NCBI GenBank assembly: GCA_964485405.1
Contig: CAZAJG010000006.1
Coordinates: 1-64,000, forward strand
DNA: 64,000 nucleotides
Source: CAKZNE01 sp964485405
Lineage (GTDB): Bacteria; Bacteroidota; Bacteroidia; Flavobacteriales; Schleiferiaceae
Reading direction: 5' to 3'
Made by a program: the position numbers and the translations under genes. Under the pieces are notes generated by a model, which was given only the letters and a program-made list of their open reading frames with translations, did not search any database and was not told the DNA's origin. This document shows, piece by piece, positions 1-7,949 of this stretch; the stretch's first letter is position 1, and every line of letters begins with the position of its first letter.

Positions 1-49
1 GACCCTCTGATTAACAGTCAGATGCTCTAACCAACTGAGCTAAGGAGGA
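1..49 (-). tRNA. tRNA-Asn (GTT), 5' part only
   Basis: Read on the minus strand, the segment begins TCCTCCTTAGCTCAGTTGG, a typical acceptor arm plus D-arm. It continues through a five-base-pair anticodon stem (TCTGA/TCAGA) enclosing the loop CTGTTAA, whose central triplet GTT reads asparagine codons. The variable loop, T-arm and 3' end lie outside the window. The D-loop GTTGGTTAGAGC is standard. The assignment rests on the anticodon loop and is firm; only completeness cannot be judged. Confidence 0.9.
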
Positions 50-142
50 ATATGTCTTTGTTCATCAAAAACGGGCTGCAATATTAGTGCCTTTCCAATA
101 AATACGCAATATTTGCCAAAATTTTTTTCTAAAAAATAATAT

Positions 143-1066
143 ATGAGTCTCTTAATCGTAGGTACAGTAGCATTTGACGAACTAATTACCCCTTTCGGGG
201 AGTCGGGTAAAATCATGGGTGGATCCGCAACTTATGCCGGTCTTTCTGCATCTAACTTCGTAAATGATATACGTTTGGTATCCATTGTTGGCGAAGATTT
301 TCCTGATAACTACTTGCAACACTTCCGAAATCGAAACATCGATATCAATGGAATTGACACCGTAGAAGGTGGTAAAACCTTTTTTTGGAAAGGGAAATAC
401 CATAATGATATGAACAGCAGAGACTCTTTAGATACACAGCTCAATGTTTTGGCCGATTTTAACCCAACTATACCAGAAGCATATCGCAAAAGTGATTTTT
501 TGATGTTGGGGAATCTCACACCAGCTATTCAGATGAGTGTACTCAACCAAATGGAAGAACGACCTAAACTCGTAGTATTGGATACCATGAACTTTTGGAT
601 GGATGTAGCCCTAGATGAGTTAAAAGCTGTTTTAACCAAAGTGGATGTGCTTACCATAAACGATGAAGAGGCTCGCCAACTAAGCGGAGAATACTCTTTG
701 GTAAAAGCAGCCAAAAAGATTCGTGAAATGGGACCTAAGTACTTGATCATTAAAAAAGGTGAACATGGTGCTTTACTCTTTGGGGATAACGAAGTGTTTT
801 TCGCCCCTGCTCTTCCATTAGAAGAAGTTTTTGATCCTACCGGTGCGGGAGACACCTTTGCAGGTGGTTTTATTGGCTACTTGAATAAAACAGGTGATAT
901 TTCGTTTAACAACTTAAAACGCGCTGTAATTTTTGGCTCCGCTATGGCTTCTTTTTGTGTTGAAAAATTTGGAATCGACCAATTAATCAGCATAGACAAG
1001 GAAACTATGGATCAAAGAGTTGAGGAATTTATTGGCTTAGTTCAATTTGAAATTTCGTTAACCTAA
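143..1066 (+). CDS. PfkB-family carbohydrate kinase
   Basis: This is a 307-residue cytosolic kinase of the ribokinase/PfkB superfamily, which phosphorylates a sugar or nucleoside hydroxyl with ATP. Two family signatures are visible: an N-terminal GG pair (residues 26-27, in MGGSATYAG) in the substrate-binding region, and the anion-hole/catalytic motif DPTGAGDTFAGG near residues 231-242, whose last Asp is the catalytic base. Length is normal for the family. It stands alone, downstream of and divergent from the tRNA gene, and is followed by the sigma-factor leader. The substrate cannot be read from sequence. The A-rich stretch before the ATG replaces a Shine-Dalgarno site, as is usual in this phylum. 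Confidence 0.88.
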   Translation: MSLLIVGTVAFDELITPFGESGKIMGGSATYAGLSASNFVNDIRLVSIVGEDFPDNYLQHFRNRNIDINGIDTVEGGKTFFWKGKYHNDMNSRDSLDTQLNVLADFNPTIPEAYRKSDFLMLGNLTPAIQMSVLNQMEERPKLVVLDTMNFWMDVALDELKAVLTKVDVLTINDEEARQLSGEYSLVKAAKKIREMGPKYLIIKKGEHGALLFGDNEVFFAPALPLEEVFDPTGAGDTFAGGFIGYLNKTGDISFNNLKRAVIFGSAMASFCVEKFGIDQLISIDKETMDQRVEEFIGLVQFEISLT

Positions 1067-1136
1067 TAACTAAAAGACCATAAAGCTTTAAAATTAGATT
1101 TATAGAGAAGATTTTTTTCGTTTACACCCAACCCTT

Positions 1137-1276
1137 GAAACCTGGTTGCCGTTAACGACAATAAGGAAGAAAACCAAACGGAGTTTTTATCAACAAATTG
1201 TCGTTTAAAAAGGCTTTTAATAATTGTTCGGTTGCAACCAGGAAGCAGGATTCTATGTAAATTCGTCTTCCTGGTT
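1137..1276 (+). promoter_or_regulatory. Structured leader with competing stems ahead of ECF sigma gene
   Basis: Three segments can pair in mutually exclusive ways. CCTGGTTGC (1141-1149) is complementary to GCAACCAGG (1234-1242). The overlapping AACCAGGAAG (1236-1245) is complementary to CTTCCTGGTT (1267-1276), which is followed by TTATTT and lies 13 bases before the sigma start codon. Nested inside the first pairing is a further 9-bp inverted repeat, AACGACAAT (1154-1162) with ATTGTCGTT (1197-1205). This looks like an attenuator or RNA switch. Function is inferred from complementarity only. Confidence 0.5.
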
Positions 1277-1289
1277 TTATTTGAACAAT

Positions 1290-1850
1290 ATGAATATTAA
1301 GAAGGAATTATTAGAATCCTGTAGAAAGGAGGATCGTAGAGCTCAGTTTGAGCTTTATCGTCTTTGCTACAGTATCCTTCTTTCTGTTTGTTTGAGATAT
1401 GAAAAGAATAAGGAAGATGCAGAATTCTTACTCAATAAGGCTTTTTATAAAATATTAAAAAACCTCGATAAGTATAATGATCATATACCATTTGAGGCTT
1501 GGATAAGGCGGATAACCATCAATACAGTTATTGATGATTATCGGAAAAATAAAAAGGAGAAGATCGATTATGTTGAAGAACCTCTGCAGGTAGCTCCCGT
1601 AAGTTCTATGGATTTCAATACAGCGGATCAAAAATTTGATGCGGAAGAATTGCAAATGTTGATCGATCAATTACCTCCTGTGAGTAAAAAGGTTTTTAAC
1701 TTATATGTTATAGATGGCTATAACCATAAGGAAATTGCCGATCAGTTAGAGATGAGTGAAGGTACTAGCAAGTGGCACTTAAGCAGTGCTAGGAAAAAGC
1801 TAAAAGAACTCATCATCAAATTAATGAATAACGTAGCGGTGCTGCTATGA
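1290..1850 (+). CDS. ECF-type RNA polymerase sigma factor (sigma-70 family)
   Basis: This 186-residue protein has the two-domain layout of ECF sigma factors. Region 2 (about residues 20-90) includes the segment FEAWIRRITINTVIDDYRK. Region 4 (about 115-180) contains a helix-turn-helix in YNHKEIADQLEMSEGTSKWHLSSAR. I chose the ATG at 1290 (MNIKKELLES) because longer in-frame starts lie inside the upstream hairpins and would add residues without family resemblance. The stop codon overlaps the start of the next gene by four bases, so the sigma factor is translationally coupled to a membrane protein that is a plausible anti-sigma partner. It probably responds to an envelope cue. Confidence 0.9.
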   Translation: MNIKKELLESCRKEDRRAQFELYRLCYSILLSVCLRYEKNKEDAEFLLNKAFYKILKNLDKYNDHIPFEAWIRRITINTVIDDYRKNKKEKIDYVEEPLQVAPVSSMDFNTADQKFDAEELQMLIDQLPPVSKKVFNLYVIDGYNHKEIADQLEMSEGTSKWHLSSARKKLKELIIKLMNNVAVLL

Positions 1851-3103
1851 GTGATAGAGATTTAGATTACATTTTTAAAAATAAACTCACCAATCGTGAG
1901 TTTGAATTTAACCCTGCAAGCTGGGAAGCCATGGAATCCCTTCTTGATGCAGAACAGAAAAAGAGTGCATATTATTTATGGACCAGTGCGGCAATTGTTG
2001 CTTTTGGTCTTTTTGTGGCATCTCTCTTATTTATTCAAAATCCTGGCAAAATTGCTCCTCAACTCCCCATTACACATATCGAGAATTCACTCTCACAACC
2101 TGAGAGTATTTTAGATACACAAAATGATCGGTTTTCTGAGGAAGATATTGAAAAAGAAGACTTAATTACAAACCCTGTTTCTGAAATAGAGATCCCTCAA
2201 GAAACCAGTTCAGCCGTATCTCAGAGTTCTCCATTAAGTCGTTTTTCTGAATCCAATGGCCAAACGGAGCCGAATCCTACCGAAACAAATACGACTGCTT
2301 TTGTAGACGATGTTGAAGAAGTTAATGATGCTCGTTCTTATCTTGACAATAGTCAGCCCATTGTTGCTGAGGAAAACTTGGCCAACGCTCAAAACGATTC
2401 ATATATTTCTGTTTACAAGGGTATACCAAGTCTAATTAGTTCTGAGTCTCCCTCTAATCTTTTCACAAATCGGGTTAGAACTAATTTTATTCGCAGATTT
2501 CAAAAACAACATGAAGTTTGGCTACAAGCGGGGCCTGATTTTTCTCAATCTACAAATGATAATAGTTTAGCCACTGGCTGGATGCTTGGTGTAAATTATC
2601 AGTACAGATTTTCCTACTTATGGAGTATGAGCGCAGGACTGAACTATAGTGCTAGGACTTCTTTAGGAATCTCTCATTCCTCAGATAGTGTCTTTTACAG
2701 CTTCGGTCAGGAAATCATTAGGACTGAAGTTGAAAATAAAAGACTGGATTACTTTGAGTTACCTATTGAGTTAAATTACACCTTAAATGGTAATCATCAA
2801 TTTGGTGCTGGCGCTTATGTTGCTTCCCTTTTTAATGTAAATACTACCGTTAATAAAACTCATTTTGACTATAAAGGCAGTGTGAATAAGACTGTATTTG
2901 ATGAGAATAGGGTTTCAGAAAACTTTAATCAGTTGGATTACGGTTTCACAGCTTCATATTTCTATCAATACAACCCTGCTTTATCCATGGGAATTCAGTT
3001 CAAACAAGGTTTAGCCGATATTACTCGCAATCGAACCACTGAGCTTAATGATGATCATAGGAACGTTCAAACCAGATTTATTTTAAGATATCGTTTGTTC
3101 TAA
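1847..3103 (+). CDS. Inner-membrane-anchored protein with C-terminal outer-membrane beta-barrel-like domain (candidate anti-sigma partner)
   Basis: The 418-residue protein starts with a short cytoplasmic segment (about 1-40, including FNPASWEAMESLLDAE), then one transmembrane helix near residues 42-63, a Ser/Glu/Thr-rich low-complexity linker (about 70-190), and a region from about 208 to the end with alternating beta-strand patterns like small outer-membrane beta-barrel proteins. Such proteins commonly follow ECF sigma genes in Bacteroidota, where the N-terminus is thought to hold the sigma factor; that role is inferred here. It overlaps the sigma gene by four bases and shares one base (TAATG) with the next gene, so the three form an operon. 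Confidence 0.65.
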   Translation: MSDRDLDYIFKNKLTNREFEFNPASWEAMESLLDAEQKKSAYYLWTSAAIVAFGLFVASLLFIQNPGKIAPQLPITHIENSLSQPESILDTQNDRFSEEDIEKEDLITNPVSEIEIPQETSSAVSQSSPLSRFSESNGQTEPNPTETNTTAFVDDVEEVNDARSYLDNSQPIVAEENLANAQNDSYISVYKGIPSLISSESPSNLFTNRVRTNFIRRFQKQHEVWLQAGPDFSQSTNDNSLATGWMLGVNYQYRFSYLWSMSAGLNYSARTSLGISHSSDSVFYSFGQEIIRTEVENKRLDYFELPIELNYTLNGNHQFGAGAYVASLFNVNTTVNKTHFDYKGSVNKTVFDENRVSENFNQLDYGFTASYFYQYNPALSMGIQFKQGLADITRNRTTELNDDHRNVQTRFILRYRLF

Positions 3104-4245
3104 TGAAGGTTTTTATAAAATATATTACACTCTCCCTACTCGCCATGCTGGTTGCATGTTCTAAAGATTCCGGCAATACTGGGGATGATTATACAGATGA
3201 TTTTAAGTTCTATTTCAACGCTAATATTGATGGCGATGTGGTGATATATAATGCCGGAAACGAGGATTATGCATTAAATACCAATTATCTCTTAGACGGA
3301 GATAACAACGTTTTGAGTATGAGTGGTATGCTCAGCACTGCAGATTCTTCGCACAAAAACGCTATAATGTTGCGTTTTAGAAGTCATGAAACTATTGCTT
3401 CTGAGGCCGATTTTGTGTTAAATCAAAGTATCAAGAGCGGAGCAGTCGCTTTAAGAGATGCTTCAGGGTTCAAGAAAATTCCTGGAGAATATACTTTAAA
3501 TCTATTCCCAAATGTAGTCTCTAGTGATTTTAACTATTTCTGGAACTTTGAAGACAGTACGAGTTCTTCAATCATATCTCCATCACTTCAAATATCTGAA
3601 GAACAGCATCCTATTTTTAGAGTTTCTTTAAGTGCAGATCCTCAAAGTGGTGGGTGTGAATCTAAATCCACTCATTTCATCAATATTGAGCATGATTGCG
3701 ATGCCACCATAGTTTTGTCTACAACCCACGGAAGTGGTTTAGAAGCAAGAGCTGTCGGCCGAAACGGTAACGTTATTGAATCTGTTGAATGGTTTCGTGA
3801 GGACGTTAATATAGGCAGCGGTAGCACATTAACCAACCTAAGTTTTAATGGCGATGGGAATTATAAGATTACCGCCAAAGTATTATTGGACGGTGGTTGT
3901 GAAAAAGTTATTGAGAAGGATTTAAGTGTATTGAGCGGAGCCATAAGTTTTTGTGACATGGACTTTTATTACGATAAGCAGAGTAACCTAGAATTTGACC
4001 CTTTGCAATTAGGTACTATCGAAATGGTTTACTACAACCCAGATGGAAAGCTATTTACCTCTTATTACGAAAATAGTTTGGGCAAGTTTAAAATACACGC
4101 CTTCAACCGTTTTGAAGATAATGCAAATGGTCAGAAAACAACTCGTTTTCTATTTGAAGGAGATAATATTGAACTCAGAAGCGTAGATGGTGAAACACTA
4201 ACCATCCGAAATGCCTTCGGAAACTTTGCTATTGCTCACCCTTAG
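3103..4245 (+). CDS. Putative lipoprotein, function unknown
   Basis: This 380-residue protein begins with a lipoprotein signal peptide ending in the lipobox LVAC (Cys19), followed by SKDSGNTGDD, a flexible acidic linker typical of outer-membrane lipoproteins. The rest is predicted to be beta-rich, with a PKD-like or Ig-like stretch around residues 190-275 containing several cysteines (for example GGCESKS and HDCDAT). No enzymatic motif is visible. It is the third gene of the sigma/beta-barrel operon, starting on the stop codon of its neighbour, so it may be a surface component of the same signalling unit. I do not recognise a named family. Confidence 0.7.
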   Translation: MKVFIKYITLSLLAMLVACSKDSGNTGDDYTDDFKFYFNANIDGDVVIYNAGNEDYALNTNYLLDGDNNVLSMSGMLSTADSSHKNAIMLRFRSHETIASEADFVLNQSIKSGAVALRDASGFKKIPGEYTLNLFPNVVSSDFNYFWNFEDSTSSSIISPSLQISEEQHPIFRVSLSADPQSGGCESKSTHFINIEHDCDATIVLSTTHGSGLEARAVGRNGNVIESVEWFREDVNIGSGSTLTNLSFNGDGNYKITAKVLLDGGCEKVIEKDLSVLSGAISFCDMDFYYDKQSNLEFDPLQLGTIEMVYYNPDGKLFTSYYENSLGKFKIHAFNRFEDNANGQKTTRFLFEGDNIELRSVDGETLTIRNAFGNFAIAHP

Positions 4246-4248
4246 ATT

Positions 4249-4752
4249 CTAAGAGAACTCAATAAGCATTTGGTTTTTTTCAACCGCTGCTCCTTTTTTA
4301 GCACTTATAGATTTAACCGTTGCATCCTGAGCCGCTTTAAGCACATTCTCCATTTTCATAGCTTCTAGAACAACTAAAGGATCTCCTTTTTTAATCTCTT
4401 GACCTTCCTCAACTTCAATTGATAATACCAAACCTGGCATGGGTGCTTTAAGGTTATTGATGGCAGAAGCATTCAGATTTTCCATACCCAGCTCTTTAAG
4501 TAAAAGATCAAATTGATCTTGCGCCTCTAGTTGATAGGAGTGGCCGTTTATCACGATCTCAAAATTCTTGTCTTCAAAATCTGCCTTAACAACAGACACT
4601 TCATAGCTCTTATGATCCTTAATAAGATGAAATCCATTCTCTTCCTTCACCAAATCCAATTCATATTCTTTCTCATCTAAAAGACCTTTACCTGAATTTG
4701 ACGAGGATGGTTTTATACTAAAGGTGTTATCACCTGATTTTATTTGATACAT
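4249..4752 (-). CDS. Biotin/lipoyl attachment protein (biotin carboxyl carrier subunit)
   Basis: This 167-residue protein ends in a biotinyl domain: APMPGLVLSIEVEEGQ, then the biotinylation motif EAMKM (Lys near residue 133), then a second half-hairpin. The Ala-Pro-Met-Pro-Gly start is typical of carrier subunits of acyl-CoA carboxylases and decarboxylases (propionyl/acetyl-CoA carboxylase type), not AccB. The N-terminal 90 residues form a small beta-rich domain. The carboxylase subunits are not in the immediate neighbourhood, so the exact complex is unknown. It is convergent with the lipoprotein gene, with three bases between the ends, and has a good upstream promoter. Confidence 0.85.
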   Translation of the reverse strand: MYQIKSGDNTFSIKPSSSNSGKGLLDEKEYELDLVKEENGFHLIKDHKSYEVSVVKADFEDKNFEIVINGHSYQLEAQDQFDLLLKELGMENLNASAINNLKAPMPGLVLSIEVEEGQEIKKGDPLVVLEAMKMENVLKAAQDATVKSISAKKGAAVEKNQMLIEFS

Positions 4753-4771
4753 ATTCTGCTAAATAAGATTA

Positions 4772-4801
4772 CAAATGTATTTTTAGCCTTTTAATATTCA
4801 A
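4772..4801 (-). promoter_or_regulatory. Promoter of the biotin carrier gene
   Basis: On the minus strand, TTG (4801-4799) is followed after 19 bp by TACATTTG (4779-4772), matching the Bacteroidota primary-sigma consensus TTG-N17-23-TAnnTTTG. The predicted transcript start near 4768 gives a leader of about 16 bases. Confidence 0.6.
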
Positions 4802-4809
4802 GAAGATTT

Positions 4810-6498
4810 ATGCAAAAATGCTTCTTTTTCCTCATTTCTCTCCTTTTCGGCTTTTACAGCAGTGCTCAGAGAACTGATATAACAAGCATAGAGTTTTCAT
4901 TATGGGCTCCAGATGTAAGCTCAACTCAGCTCCATGGGAGAGCTTCTATCCATCTACTATCTAACTCAGATTCTGTTTCCTTTGATTTTCATCCGGATCA
5001 AATTAATTACATCCGAATTCGAGAAGGTCGCTTAAAACAACATCTACCCTACTCCAAAAGAAAAGATGTCCTAACTGTTAAACTTCCTCCCCAATCTCCA
5101 ACCTCAAAATACAATGTAGAAGTAGATTACACGCTAAATCTATCCGATCCTTTTTACAAAGAATTAATAAATAAGGAGGACATACCATTTGGACTAAATG
5201 TTCAGAATATGCTTTTAGATAAAAGTATGGGCATTGATGGTTCTTTTTTCCCTTCTATTGCCAATGACCTTTTTCAGTATAAAGCCAGCATTACCCATCC
5301 CGAAGAATTGAATAGTGGTACCAATGGAATACTTGAATTCACAGTAACCAACTCATCCAAAACACAAAGCCAGTTTTGGTCAAGCGATGAGCCAATCAAC
5401 CCCAGAGACTTTTATCTCATACTGGGAGAGTTCAAAGAGTTTGATTTGGATGACATAGAAGATGAGTACAACTTCACTCCTCCTGACTTAACTGCCTTAC
5501 GAGTACAAGAAGAAAGGAATCAGCATAAGCATTTAATCAAGCATCTCTTAGATCATCATCAACATGAGTTTGAGGATGATTTTATCGTTCAACTTGACAG
5601 TTTATCAGAATTGGATCACAACAACCCTATTCTTACCGCGCAAGACTTGGCCAATCCCATTCCGGAAAGGGACTGGAAAGAACAAATTGTTTTGTTTAAA
5701 AAAGCGGCATCAGACTCTGTAAAAGCAGCTCAGATGCATTTCAATTTTCATCGCAAACATCAAGGTGCAGAATGGGCTGATGCTTTTTTAGAAAAAAAAT
5801 GGATGGAGTTAAAACCCTTAACAGATTCCACTCAAGTAAATCCACATCTCTTTAAATTAATTGCAAGCCGTTGGTTGGTTAATTCTAAATCGCTTGCGAA
5901 CGATAGGGAAACTTTCCTCAAACAACTTGCTCATATTAACATACCTCCAACCGTAGATGTAAAATACGTTTACCGAAATGAAAAGGAGCTCATCTTTGTG
6001 GAACAGGACACTTCTGTAGCTGCACCTTTAAACATTCCGTTTAGCTTATACATCTACACAAAAGATAGTACTTATCATTTTGATGCTGTAACCGCTAATA
6101 AACCTACAGACACTTTGTATTTCCCTCAAATTGGCCCACCTCAAGCTATACGCCTAAATTTTGGCCAGCATTTTCCTGGAAGAATTCAAATTGCTCGGTC
6201 GGATATATATGATCTTTATTTATTCTCCAATGCGGAAGAAGCCTTAGAAAGAGAAGCTGCTTTGCAACGACTTTTCCTCACCTCCAACCCTAACCTCTTC
6301 TCAACAGTTTTAGGAATAGCTATGGATAGTAAAGACGCAGAGATGCGGATGTTGGCCCTCACTAAATCTGAGAATTTAAACCTACCCGCTCAGTATAAAC
6401 TCAAGAGCACTCTACTCCAATTGGCAGAAAAAGATCCGGTTTCGGAAATACAACAAAAGGCTCAAAAACTGGTAGAGAAATATTATCCCAATAAGTAA
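4810..6498 (+). CDS. Exported protein, weakly like a non-catalytic M1-aminopeptidase N-terminal region
   Basis: This 562-residue protein has a signal peptide (hydrophobic core FFFLISLLFGFYSS, cleavage probably after SSAQ). Residues 20-215 are beta-rich and laid out like the saddle domain of M1 metallopeptidases, but I find no zinc-binding HExxH motif anywhere. The rest is helical with many charged residues, and the last 120 residues read like short helical repeats (EAALQRLFLTSNPNLFS onward). It is divergent from the biotin carrier gene and precedes rseP on the same strand. Function is unknown; a scaffold or binding role is a guess. Confidence 0.6.
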   Translation: MQKCFFFLISLLFGFYSSAQRTDITSIEFSLWAPDVSSTQLHGRASIHLLSNSDSVSFDFHPDQINYIRIREGRLKQHLPYSKRKDVLTVKLPPQSPTSKYNVEVDYTLNLSDPFYKELINKEDIPFGLNVQNMLLDKSMGIDGSFFPSIANDLFQYKASITHPEELNSGTNGILEFTVTNSSKTQSQFWSSDEPINPRDFYLILGEFKEFDLDDIEDEYNFTPPDLTALRVQEERNQHKHLIKHLLDHHQHEFEDDFIVQLDSLSELDHNNPILTAQDLANPIPERDWKEQIVLFKKAASDSVKAAQMHFNFHRKHQGAEWADAFLEKKWMELKPLTDSTQVNPHLFKLIASRWLVNSKSLANDRETFLKQLAHINIPPTVDVKYVYRNEKELIFVEQDTSVAAPLNIPFSLYIYTKDSTYHFDAVTANKPTDTLYFPQIGPPQAIRLNFGQHFPGRIQIARSDIYDLYLFSNAEEALEREAALQRLFLTSNPNLFSTVLGIAMDSKDAEMRMLALTKSENLNLPAQYKLKSTLLQLAEKDPVSEIQQKAQKLVEKYYPNK

Positions 6499-6509
6499 AT
6501 GGCTTTACC

Positions 6510-6517
6510 TAAATTTG
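6510..6517 (+). promoter_or_regulatory. Candidate -7 element for rseP
   Basis: TAAATTTG matches the Bacteroidota -7 consensus TAnnTTTG and lies 57 bases before the rseP start codon. I see no convincing -33 TTG at the right spacing, so this is a moderate call. Confidence 0.4.
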
Positions 6518-6573
6518 GGCGTTTAAAACAAATTGAAAACACAGACGTTTAGTTACGTCTCAACAACATATAA

Positions 6574-7893
6574 ATGGATATCCTTATACAAGTATCTCAG
6601 TTTATCCTGAGTCTTTCTCTACTTATCGTCTTACATGAGCTGGGGCATTTTATTCCTGCCAAGCTTTTTAAAACCAAAGTGGAAAAGTTCTACCTCTTTT
6701 TTGATCCTTACTTCTCCTTATTTAAAAAGAAAATAGGTGAGACCGAATATGGAGTGGGCTGGTTACCACTAGGTGGTTACGTTAAAATCTCAGGTATGAT
6801 TGATGAGAGCATGGATAAAGAGCAAATGGCCAAACCTCCACAACCGTGGGAATTTCGCTCTAAACCAGCTTGGCAAAGGCTCATTATCATGATTGGAGGA
6901 GTAACGGTGAATGTGTTGCTTGCTATTCTAATTTATGCCGGTATGATGATGTTTTACGGGGAAGAATATTTGCCGAATGAAAATGTTGTTTATGGAATAA
7001 CAACCGATAGCACCGCTCAAAGCTTGGGCCTACGAAATGGAGATAAAATCATTTCCATTGGCGAGACTAAAATTGAACGCTTTTCTGAAATTCCAAAAGA
7101 AATCCTATTAACTAGTGCTGGAAATATAGAACTAGATAGAGCTGGCAAAAGAGTTAAACTTGAACTCAATGAAAACCAAAAAAGTTCCATCATAAAAAGT
7201 AGAAGTCCGTTGGTTGGTGTGCGTGTTCCCTATGTTGCCGCAGACTTTACGGATACCTCTGCTGCCAAATTAGCTGGTTTAGAAGCAGGAGACTCTATTG
7301 TTGGCTTAAACCACAAGCCCCTAAACTACTTTGATCAATACATTGATAGCATTCCAAAATATGCCGGAAAAACGATTAGTCTACACGTTTTTAGAGCTGG
7401 AAAACGACTCAATTTTGATGTTGATGTTCCTGAATCAGGAAAAATTGGGATTTATGGAAAAGCCCCAGATAACTTTCTAAGCTTCGAGTTTCATAAATAT
7501 GGCTTTTTCGAAGCTTTCCCAGTTGGTATTATTAAGGCCAAAGATCAGCTTGTAGATTATGTACGCCAATTTAAACTTATCACCAATCCAGAAACTGGGG
7601 CGTATAAAGAGGTAGGCGGATTTATCATGATTGCCAAACAATTTGACACCTTCTGGAACTGGCAAAAATTTTGGGCTTTCACTGCATTTTTAAGCATTAT
7701 GCTGGCCTTTCTTAATATTTTACCTATTCCTGCTTTAGATGGTGGCCACGTAGTGTTTGTGTTATGGGAAATGATTACCGGACGTAAGCCTTCTCAAAAA
7801 GTATTGGAATATGCTCAAGTAGTTGGTTTTATTATTCTACTAGCCCTTATCGTATTGGCTAACGGAAACGATATTTTAAGACTGTTTAAGTAA
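6574..7893 (+). CDS. rseP: RseP-like site-2 intramembrane zinc protease (M50)
   Basis: This 439-residue membrane metalloprotease should cleave transmembrane substrates such as anti-sigma factors. The zinc motif HELGH is at residues 21-25 within the first transmembrane helix. Two PDZ-like regions lie between about 125 and 300. The third metal ligand is the Asp of NILPIPALDGGH near residues 381-392, followed by the last membrane helices. The layout and length fit the RseP/YaeL family. Its known role in regulated intramembrane proteolysis makes a link to the sigma/membrane-partner pair about 3.5 kb upstream possible, but nothing in the sequence proves it. Confidence 0.93.
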   Translation: MDILIQVSQFILSLSLLIVLHELGHFIPAKLFKTKVEKFYLFFDPYFSLFKKKIGETEYGVGWLPLGGYVKISGMIDESMDKEQMAKPPQPWEFRSKPAWQRLIIMIGGVTVNVLLAILIYAGMMMFYGEEYLPNENVVYGITTDSTAQSLGLRNGDKIISIGETKIERFSEIPKEILLTSAGNIELDRAGKRVKLELNENQKSSIIKSRSPLVGVRVPYVAADFTDTSAAKLAGLEAGDSIVGLNHKPLNYFDQYIDSIPKYAGKTISLHVFRAGKRLNFDVDVPESGKIGIYGKAPDNFLSFEFHKYGFFEAFPVGIIKAKDQLVDYVRQFKLITNPETGAYKEVGGFIMIAKQFDTFWNWQKFWAFTAFLSIMLAFLNILPIPALDGGHVVFVLWEMITGRKPSQKVLEYAQVVGFIILLALIVLANGNDILRLFK

Positions 7894-7949
7894 TCTTGAA
7901 TAAGAATCTGTAAAGAAATTAAATGATGTAAGTCAATTAAAAAGTTGGC

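Noticed and set aside
7924..7935. TGATGTAAGTCA, a match to the FNR-type palindrome
   Set aside because: It lies between the convergent 3' ends of rseP and the FAD oxidoreductase gene, not in a promoter position, and forms part of an imperfect inverted repeat there. It shows that chance matches to the loose motif occur.
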